Assembly (NCBI GenBank): GCA_034172985.1 | Contig: JAXFDY010000006.1 | Span: forward strand, 1 to 36,684 | Reading direction: 5' to 3' | From: CAG-303 sp034172985 | GTDB lineage: Bacteria > Bacillota > Clostridia > Lachnospirales > Lachnospiraceae | DNA: 36,684 nucleotides | Shown: positions 1 to 5,745 of the stretch, one piece after another | How positions within the stretch are numbered: position 1 is the stretch's first letter | How the letters are laid out: each line of letters starts with the position of its first letter | The notes under the pieces: model-generated | Database searches by the model: none | What the model was told of the DNA's origin: nothing | Seen by the model: the letters and a program-made list of their open reading frames with translations, nothing else | Program-made: the position numbers and the translations under genes

Positions 1-1
1 T

Positions 2-364
2 TTTCTGTGCGGAAATGGACAGCTGCGGATGGCAGTCTGGGTTCTGCTGGAAAAAATCATAGGTTTTCAGACTTTGAAGTATGCGGGGGACTTTGACCCG
101 GAGGGACTGCTGATTGCACAGAGATTACGGCAAAGATACCCTGACAGAGTTCAATATTGGAACTACAGTGGTGAAATGTACCGGAAGCATCTGGCAGATA
201 AGGTTATTTCCGAAACAAGCAGAAAGAAATTGAACCGGGTAACGGATTCCGGGCTGCTGGAAGTGAAGCAGGTGATGCTTGAGATAGGGCGAGCGGCTTA
301 TCAGGAGGCGATGCTTGAGGAGTATGGTAAAACCATATCTTTCAAAAAGGAAAATCCATCATAA
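2..364 (+). CDS. JetD-like DUF2399 (TIGR02679) protein, 3' fragment (type III Wadjet)
   Basis: The reading frame is already open at base 2 and runs to TAA at 362-364, giving the last 120 residues of a gene whose 5' part lies outside the window. The fragment carries the motif YAGDFDPEGLLIAQRL, which matches the Toprim-like acidic motif (D-x-D) of the DUF2399 domain. That family (TIGR02679) is known as the fourth gene of a DUF2397/DUF2398/SMC-like/DUF2399 cluster, i.e. type III Wadjet, where the JetD subunit is the nuclease that cuts plasmid DNA. The first 120 bases are about 50% GC, against about 33% in the 60 bases just downstream, which fits horizontal acquisition. The partner genes would lie upstream of the window and cannot be confirmed here. 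There is no terminator between this gene and the convergent neighbour; the ends overlap by 6 bases. Confidence 0.75.
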   Translation, partial: FLCGNGQLRMAVWVLLEKIIGFQTLKYAGDFDPEGLLIAQRLRQRYPDRVQYWNYSGEMYRKHLADKVISETSRKKLNRVTDSGLLEVKQVMLEIGRAAYQEAMLEEYGKTISFKKENPS

Positions 365-997
365 ACGTACCTTTGGCAAATTCCATTCAAATTTTGCAGC
401 CAGTAAACGAAGTACTAATACGATAACTACACTTACGATGGCAGCCAGTTCTAAAGATATTATTGTTTCAAGATAAAGGTATGAAATAGCACCCGCTATT
501 GACGCAGTTGCGTAAACGTGTTTGCGAAAAATATATGGTATATTTCCGGCAAATATATCTCGTATGATTCCACCGCCAACTCCTGTGACTACTCCTACAA
601 AAAGAAGCATAGCAGTATTTTCGTATACTGTTAGTTCCTGTACATGGCGGATTCCAAGAACAGTAAAAACACCTAAGCCAATGGCATCAGATACCAGTAA
701 TATCTGATTCCAAATGGCTTTGTGTATCCCCTTTTTTCGCCTTGACACAATGAAACCGACTACAAATGTTATAAATGCAGTGCAGAGTGCAATGAATGGG
801 TTCAGGGGATCCTGAAATGCAGAGGGAGGAAGCTTCCCTATTATTATATCACGGAAAATACCGCCTCCCACTGCAGTTACAAGACCAAGGACAAGGACAC
901 CAAGCATATCCATTTCTTTTTTCATCGCTTCTATTGCTCCAGACACAGAGAATGCAATTGTTCCAAGAATTTCTAAAATAAACATCACATAATTCAT
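359..997 (-). CDS. TRIC/UPF0126 family membrane protein (YadS/YicG-like)
   Basis: A 212-residue protein made of two similar hydrophobic halves, each with a glycine-rich signature followed by an arginine: VTAVGGGIFRDIIIGKLPP in the first half and VTGVGGGIIRDIFAGNIPY in the second. This duplicated three-helix layout with a seventh C-terminal helix is the hallmark of the UPF0126/TRIC family of membrane proteins; bacterial members have been described as cation channels and some as glycine transporters. It should lie in the cytoplasmic membrane. Its start is 2 bases beyond the stop of the upstream M20 amidohydrolase gene on the same strand, so the two are probably co-transcribed. Substrate cannot be told from the sequence. 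Confidence 0.88.
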   Translation of the reverse strand: MNYVMFILEILGTIAFSVSGAIEAMKKEMDMLGVLVLGLVTAVGGGIFRDIIIGKLPPSAFQDPLNPFIALCTAFITFVVGFIVSRRKKGIHKAIWNQILLVSDAIGLGVFTVLGIRHVQELTVYENTAMLLFVGVVTGVGGGIIRDIFAGNIPYIFRKHVYATASIAGAISYLYLETIISLELAAIVSVVIVLVLRLLAAKFEWNLPKVRL

Positions 998-998
998 A

Positions 999-2225
999 TT
1001 ATTTGTGCTCCTCTAACCAGCGCATTGCAGAATAAGCATATACGGCACTTCCATCGGCAAGTACTTCTTCGTCAAATTTTACCATAGGGTGATGCTGAGG
1101 ATATTTGTAACCTTTTTCAGGCTGTCCTGCAGCCAGTGCCAGCATAATGGATGGTACTTCATGGCTTACATATGCAAAATCTTCGGAACCAGCTGATTTG
1201 GATGAACCTTGACTTTGACTGGAAGCATTTAATTCAGCAACGGAGAAAGCACGATCTTTGCCTAATAATTCTTTTACATAATGTCCTGCACAGATGGATA
1301 AATCTTTATCATTTACTAAAGTTGGGCAGCCGCTTCCGAAGGTAACTGTTGCTTCTGCACGGAAGGTTTTGGCAATTCCGTCTGCAATGTCAGTCATACG
1401 GTTTTTTATGAAGGAACGGATATCTTCGTCAAATGTACGGATACTTCCACCCATCACAACAGTATCAGGAATTACGTTTGCAGCAGTTCCTGCCTGCATA
1501 GTACCAATAGTTAAAACTGCCTTATCGTTCATAGAAAGCTCTCTTGCGTGGATTTCCTGCAAAGCAATCAGAATATGGGCGGCTACATTGAGAGGATCCA
1601 CTCCTGTATTTGGCATAGAGCCATGACATCCCTTTCCCTGAACACGGATTTCAAAGTAATCGGCTGCGGGAGCACTAACTCCTGGTGCCGATACGACGAC
1701 AGTACCTGCAGGGAACGGCATTCCTGCCATGACATGAATCATCAAAGCTGCGTCTACATCAGGATTCTTTAATAAGCCTGCTTCAATCATGTCATGAGAA
1801 CCTTCAAATATTTCTTCTGCAGGCTGGAACATCAGTTTAATTGTTCCTTCGATTTCGTCTTCGTGTTCCTTTAAAAGACGGGCTGCACCTAACATCATTG
1901 TCGTATGCATATCATGTCCACAGGCATGCATGCAACCATTTTGGGAAGCAAAATCAACATCCGCTTCTTCACGGATGGGCAATGCATCCATATCTCCACG
2001 TATGAGAAACACCTTGCCATCCTTTTTGCCTCCGGCCAGCACAACGAGACCGGCTTTTCCACATTCAATTGGTTCGTACCCCATTTCTACTAATCTATTC
2101 TTTACATAGGAAACAGTATCTTTTAAGTGAAATCCTGTTTCAGGATGTGTATGCAAATAACGTCTGTCTGATATAAGCGTTTCTTTAAGTTTAGAAGCTT
2201 CTTCTCTTAATTGTTCAGGGTTCAT
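999..2225 (-). CDS. M20 family amidohydrolase (N-acyl amino acid/hippurate hydrolase type)
   Basis: A 408-residue cytoplasmic metallopeptidase-like hydrolase of the M20D (HipO/amidohydrolase) group. Visible metal and catalytic motifs are GDMDALP (residues 77-83), CMHACGHDMH (98-107) and QPAEE (about 134-138), with a further metal-site histidine in YPQHHPMVKF near the C-terminus. Family members remove an acyl group from amino acids or small peptides; the true substrate is not evident. The start ATG is preceded by an AAGGAGG-like site, and a good promoter lies at 2261-2289. The downstream TRIC-like gene begins 2 bases after the stop, so the pair forms an operon. Length is normal for the family. 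Confidence 0.93.
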   Translation of the reverse strand: MNPEQLREEASKLKETLISDRRYLHTHPETGFHLKDTVSYVKNRLVEMGYEPIECGKAGLVVLAGGKKDGKVFLIRGDMDALPIREEADVDFASQNGCMHACGHDMHTTMMLGAARLLKEHEDEIEGTIKLMFQPAEEIFEGSHDMIEAGLLKNPDVDAALMIHVMAGMPFPAGTVVVSAPGVSAPAADYFEIRVQGKGCHGSMPNTGVDPLNVAAHILIALQEIHARELSMNDKAVLTIGTMQAGTAANVIPDTVVMGGSIRTFDEDIRSFIKNRMTDIADGIAKTFRAEATVTFGSGCPTLVNDKDLSICAGHYVKELLGKDRAFSVAELNASSQSQGSSKSAGSEDFAYVSHEVPSIMLALAAGQPEKGYKYPQHHPMVKFDEEVLADGSAVYAYSAMRWLEEHK

Positions 2226-2260
2226 TTTTTTCCTCCTTAATTTACATGAATGATATGAAT

Positions 2261-2289
2261 ATTATATACAAAACGCTTTGCAATTACAA
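2261..2289 (-). promoter_or_regulatory. Sigma-A promoter for the M20-TRIC operon
   Basis: On the minus strand TTGTAA (2284-2289) and TATAAT (2261-2266) are separated by 17 bases. The -10 is perfect and lies about 35 bases upstream of the M20 start codon. Seen directly; activity is inferred. Confidence 0.7.
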
Positions 2290-2319
2290 TAACATTTGAT
2301 GATAATTTGACTTGCTAAC

Positions 2320-2348
2320 TTGCATTATTTCAGGCTTTATGCTACACT
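2320..2348 (+). promoter_or_regulatory. Candidate promoter for the aldo/keto reductase
   Basis: TTGCAT (2320-2325), a 17-base spacer and TACACT (2343-2348). It would start transcription near 2355, so the hairpin at 2367-2390 would lie in the leader of the aldo/keto reductase mRNA. It is divergent from the M20 promoter 31 bases away. Confidence 0.5.
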
Positions 2349-2352
2349 ACCA

Positions 2353-2390
2353 TAAAAAAAGAACCAGCCTGTCGCATTGCTGCGGCAGGC
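2353..2390 (-). terminator. Hairpin with terminator-like U-run on the minus strand
   Basis: Arms 2367-2376 and 2381-2390 form a 10-bp GC-rich stem (one G-U pair) with a 4-base loop. Read on the minus strand it is followed, after six bases, by a run of seven T (complement of 2354-2360). It has the shape of a minus-strand terminator, although no gene reading in that direction lies upstream. On the plus strand it falls in the aldo/keto reductase leader. It may block antisense transcription or be a remnant. Confidence 0.4.
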
Positions 2391-2435
2391 CCTTAAATAT
2401 AGATTCTACAAAAGCAATGTATGGAGTAATTTGAT

Positions 2436-3404
2436 ATGTGTAAAATGAAATATAGACCAATTGATGGGATAGAAAAAAGAGCTTCTGTATTAGTATATGG
2501 TACAGGAAACGAAAAGATTATGGGAGATGATTCCGGGCTGGCAAGAGAATGTCTGGATATGGCATGGGAAAATGGATTTACAGTTTTTGATAGTGCAAAC
2601 GCCTATGGAAATGCAGAGAAAAATCTGGGAATATGGATGGAACTGCGCGATTTGCGAGAGAAGATTATTATATTGGATAAGGGATGTAATCCGGGTATGC
2701 ATGGTTCACAGGATGAAATGACACCGGAACTGATAAAGGCTCAGGTGGAAGAATCCCTTAAAAGAATGCATACAGATTATCTGGATTTATATATTTTACA
2801 TCGGGATGATAAAACGAAACCTGTGGGACCTATCGTGGAAATATTAAATGAATTGCAGGAACAGGGAAAAATCAAAAAATTTGGTGGCTCTAACTGGAGC
2901 TTTGAGAGAGTAAAAGAGGCCAATGAATATGCAAAAACACATGGATTACATGGATTTTCCGTGGTGAGTCCATGTTTTAATATGCTTGAAATGAAGGGTG
3001 ATCCATGGGGAGGCAGTATTCATATCTCAGGAGAACCGGGCAAAAAAGCAAGGGTATGGTATATGAATCAAAATATACCGGTTTTTTCATATTCCAGTCT
3101 TGCGAGAGGATTTTTGTCGGGAAAATACAAGACATCGTCTGGAAAAACTATGGAAGAATGCCTTTTGCCGGCAACCATACAGGAATATGGTTACCCTGAG
3201 AATCTTGAGAAATTGCAAAAAGCAGAGGAACTGGCAAAGAAAAAAGAATGTACTGTCTCGCAGATTGCCCTTGCATGGTTGCTGCATCAGCCGTTAATTG
3301 TGTATCCAATTATCAGTCCATCTTCTGAAAAACATATGATTGATAATATCGGTGCATTTGGCATTGATTTATCTGAGGAAAATATCCTTATCGATTTTTC
3401 CTGA
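2436..3404 (+). CDS. Aldo/keto reductase
   Basis: A 322-residue NADPH-type (beta/alpha)8-barrel oxidoreductase. The catalytic tetrad is visible: D52 and Y57 in FDSANAYG, K82 in ILDKGC, and H122 in LYILHRDD. Conserved barrel features follow: GGSNWSFERV near 185 and the cofactor region with SYSSLARGFLSGK and SPSSEKH. The start chosen has a GGAG site nine bases upstream; a second ATG three codons in is less well placed. The substrate is unknown; relatives reduce aldehydes, ketones or sugars. The last 36 bases overlap, on the opposite strand, the tail of a decayed regulator gene, and the C-terminus (ENILIDFS) is short, so the true end may have been trimmed by a rearrangement. Confidence 0.92.
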   Translation: MCKMKYRPIDGIEKRASVLVYGTGNEKIMGDDSGLARECLDMAWENGFTVFDSANAYGNAEKNLGIWMELRDLREKIIILDKGCNPGMHGSQDEMTPELIKAQVEESLKRMHTDYLDLYILHRDDKTKPVGPIVEILNELQEQGKIKKFGGSNWSFERVKEANEYAKTHGLHGFSVVSPCFNMLEMKGDPWGGSIHISGEPGKKARVWYMNQNIPVFSYSSLARGFLSGKYKTSSGKTMEECLLPATIQEYGYPENLEKLQKAEELAKKKECTVSQIALAWLLHQPLIVYPIISPSSEKHMIDNIGAFGIDLSEENILIDFS

Positions 3405-3529
3405 TGCAATCGTGTTGGCAACCCATAATTTTAAAGAATCTATAGTAAGAGACATTTAAGTCATGATATTCATCATCGGAAATGTTTCCGTCAGCGGAGA
3501 TTTCAATCAGCCGTTTTTTTTCCCATCAT
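3369..3529 (-). pseudogene. Decayed remnant of a small HTH-type regulator (C-terminal part)
   Basis: The minus strand shows a ribosome binding site (AAAGGAG, 3534-3540), ATGATG at 3524-3529, an eight-A run, and then, one frame off, RLIEISADGNISDDEYHDL. A second shift continues as MSLTIDSLKLWVANTIASGK and ends at TAA (3369-3371). Both pieces resemble the C-terminal tail of short XRE-type regulators common in Lachnospiraceae; the DNA-binding part is missing. With seven A instead of eight the start codon would be in frame with the first piece. A possible old promoter is TTTCCA-17 bases-TATAAT near 3557-3585. The family call is from memory of similar proteins and is moderate. Confidence 0.5.
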
Positions 3530-3666
3530 GATTCTCCTTTGTATATCAGTAGTCTCATTATACAATATCAAAGAGAAAATGGAAAGAAGGAAAAAAGTGA
3601 TCAGAGGGAATAAAAACTGGGGATTTTCGGCAGAATAAGAAAAAAGCTAATCTTTCAGGAGGTATT

Positions 3667-4377
3667 ATGTCAGAAATTCCTTATATTATTGCTCTTTCAG
3701 TTGGTTCTGTGATTGCAATTTTTGTATTAACAAAATTAATGGGGTATCGTCAGATCTCTCAGATGAGTATGTTTGATTATGTAAACAGTATCACCATTGG
3801 ATCTATTGCTGCGGAAATGTCCACTTCACTAGATGATAGTTTTGTTCGTCCCCTAACGGCGATGATTATTTATGCACTTACAGCGATTTTCCTTTCCCGG
3901 ATCACGTCTAAATCCATAGATGTCCGCAGAGTTGTAGAGGGAAAACCGCTCATACTGATGAATCACGGAGAAATATATAGAGAAAATTTGAAAAAAGCCA
4001 AGATAGATGTGAATGAATTCTTGGTGCAGTGCAGGATTAACGGATATTTTGATGTATCTAAAATTGAAACAGCTATTCTGGAAGTAAATGGAAAAATCAG
4101 TTTTCTTCCAAAGGCTTCCGAACGGCCGGTTACACCATCGGATATGCAATTAACACCACAACAGGATTATCTGGTTGCAAATGTAATTCTGGATGGAAGA
4201 ATCATGCAAGATAATTTACGTCATACAGGCAATGATGAAAAATGGCTGCGAAATCAGATAAAGGGCCAGGGCGCTGGCAAGATAGAAGATGTTTTATTGG
4301 CCACTTGTGATATGAATAATCAGGTTACAGTTTTTCTCAAAAAAAATAAAAAAGAAGGAAAAGACATTTTAATGTAA
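3667..4377 (+). CDS. DUF421 family membrane protein (YetF-like)
   Basis: A 236-residue protein with about three N-terminal membrane helices (residues 5-25, about 40-60 and 62-80) followed by a cytoplasmic domain. The family marks are LMGYRQISQMSMFDYVNSITIGS after the first helix, the segment REGLKKA-like NLKKAKIDVNEF near 110, and ETAILEVNGKISFLPK near 140. These fit the DUF421 (YetF/YcaP) family, several members of which are spore- or stress-associated in Bacillus; the biochemical role is not established. AGGAGG lies seven bases before the ATG. The EamA transporter gene starts 16 bases downstream, so the two are likely co-transcribed. No clear promoter was found upstream. Confidence 0.88.
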   Translation: MSEIPYIIALSVGSVIAIFVLTKLMGYRQISQMSMFDYVNSITIGSIAAEMSTSLDDSFVRPLTAMIIYALTAIFLSRITSKSIDVRRVVEGKPLILMNHGEIYRENLKKAKIDVNEFLVQCRINGYFDVSKIETAILEVNGKISFLPKASERPVTPSDMQLTPQQDYLVANVILDGRIMQDNLRHTGNDEKWLRNQIKGQGAGKIEDVLLATCDMNNQVTVFLKKNKKEGKDILM

Positions 4378-4393
4378 TGAAGGATAAAAGAAA

Positions 4394-5302
4394 ATGAAAA
4401 TACAAATGAAAATGCAAAACATAGCTCCAGGACTGATCCTGACAGGAGCTTCTCTGTGGGGAATTTTAGGGATTTTTGTTAGAGAATTGAGCAGGAATGG
4501 ATTTACTGACTTACAGACTGTAATGTGTCGCGCATTTGTGGTGACTCTTATTTTATTTCTGTATCTTATGATTTTTGACAGACAAAAATTAAAAATTAAT
4601 ATACGCGATTTATGGATGTTTTTAGGCACTGGCGTATTAAGTATTGCTTTTTTTAATCTCTGCTATTTTTATTCAATCCATGAAATGTCGCTTTCTGCAG
4701 CATGCATTTTTCTCTATACAGCACCTGGTTTTGTAATGATTTTATCTGCGGTGCTGTTTAAAGAAAAGATAACAGGACAAAAAATGATATCTTTGCTTCT
4801 GGCTTTTACAGGCTGTGTATTTATAAGTGGAATGATTGGAAGCGGAACGAGAATCAGTGTTATTGGAATCATTGTTGGATTGGGGTCCGGTTTTTTTTAT
4901 AGCTTGTATAGTATTTTTGGAAAAATTGCCTCTGCCAGATATTCTTCTGAGACAGTGGTTTTTTATACATTTTTATTTGCCTTTCTGGCTACTATGGTTT
5001 TCGGAAATCCGATTAAAACTATGGAAATGACATTGGGAAATGGAAGGATTATTTTGTATATTCTCTTGCTTGGAATCGTATCAAGTTTTCTGCCATATTT
5101 TCTGTATACGGCAGGTCTGAAATATGTAGAACCGGGGAGGGCTTCTATTATGGCGACAGCAGAGCCTTTGGTGGCAACTCTTTGTGGAATTATCATTTAT
5201 CATGAAGAAATAACATTGTATAATGGATTGGGGATAGGATGTATTTTAATGTCAGTCATCCTGTTAAATGTTCGAAAAAAAACACATTATGAGTTTACTT
5301 GA
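4394..5302 (+). CDS. EamA/DMT-superfamily transporter
   Basis: A 302-residue, highly hydrophobic protein with ten predicted membrane helices arranged as two EamA repeats. The first repeat begins ILTGASLWGILGIFVRELS; the second begins GLGSGFFYSLYSIFGKIA at about residue 155. The end of the second repeat, ASIMATAEPLVATLCGIIIY, is a typical EamA signature. The family exports or imports metabolites such as amino acids and purines in the cytoplasmic membrane; substrate is unknown. It follows the DUF421 gene by 16 bases. Its stop codon sits inside the promoter of the next gene. Confidence 0.93.
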   Translation: MKIQMKMQNIAPGLILTGASLWGILGIFVRELSRNGFTDLQTVMCRAFVVTLILFLYLMIFDRQKLKINIRDLWMFLGTGVLSIAFFNLCYFYSIHEMSLSAACIFLYTAPGFVMILSAVLFKEKITGQKMISLLLAFTGCVFISGMIGSGTRISVIGIIVGLGSGFFYSLYSIFGKIASARYSSETVVFYTFLFAFLATMVFGNPIKTMEMTLGNGRIILYILLLGIVSSFLPYFLYTAGLKYVEPGRASIMATAEPLVATLCGIIIYHEEITLYNGLGIGCILMSVILLNVRKKTHYEFT

Positions 5303-5327
5303 CAATACTCTTTTCAGAATATATAAT
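5299..5327 (+). promoter_or_regulatory. Perfect-consensus sigma-A promoter for the Bfd-like gene
   Basis: TTGACA (5299-5304), 17 bases, TATAAT (5322-5327): both hexamers and spacing are exact consensus. The -35 overlaps the TGA stop codon of the EamA gene. Confidence 0.85.
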
Positions 5328-5367
5328 AGAGCAAGAAAAAGAGCATGTTAAGAATGGAGGCAACTGA

Positions 5368-5565
5368 ATGGATAAGACGGGAATTATATGCAACTGTAAG
5401 CAGGTATCCTATGCAGATGTGGAGAATGCACTTCATCAGATGACAGATTTTAATGATGTGCTTCAGACATTTGAAGAAGTACAGAAGATTACGCATTGTT
5501 CGACAGGATGTGGTGGCTGTCATGATAAGATTATGGATGCGATTTCTGAAATTATGATGGGATAG
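5368..5565 (+). CDS. Bfd-like [2Fe-2S]-binding small protein
   Basis: A 65-residue protein with C8-x-C10 near the start and C48-G-G-C51 near the end, the four cysteines that hold a [2Fe-2S] cluster in bacterioferritin-associated ferredoxin-like domains; C44 is an extra cysteine. In other proteins this domain occurs alone (electron donor for iron release from bacterioferritin) or fused to nitrite reductases and oxidases. No bacterioferritin or oxidoreductase partner is adjacent. It is a single-gene unit: perfect promoter upstream, GGAGG site before the ATG, strong terminator 11 bases after the stop. High expression is likely from the promoter. Its redox partner is unknown. Confidence 0.88.
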   Translation: MDKTGIICNCKQVSYADVENALHQMTDFNDVLQTFEEVQKITHCSTGCGGCHDKIMDAISEIMMG

Positions 5566-5575
5566 ATAGAAACAG

Positions 5576-5625
5576 AAGGAAAACCGGAAAGAAACAAAAA
5601 TCTTTCCGGTTTTCCTTTTGTTTTT
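5576..5625 (+). terminator. Strong intrinsic terminator
   Basis: Perfect 16-bp arms (5576-5591 and 5602-5617) around a 10-base loop, followed by a T-rich tail. It closes the Bfd-like gene and separates it from the signalling gene. Confidence 0.9.
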
Positions 5626-5637
5626 AGGAAACAAGTC

Positions 5638-5666
5638 TTGAAAATTCGTCCAATTTGTTATATTAT
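5638..5666 (+). promoter_or_regulatory. Sigma-A promoter for the c-di-GMP signalling gene
   Basis: TTGAAA (5638-5643), 17-base spacer, TATTAT (5661-5666). The start codon follows 79 bases later, leaving a leader of about 70 bases with a GAGAGGAG ribosome binding site. Confidence 0.7.
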
Positions 5667-5745
5667 ATAGCTAATAGATTGTTCGAATATGTGAATAGAT
5701 AGAATAACCATCAGGCAGCTGTCTATAGAGAGGAGTTGCACTAAT

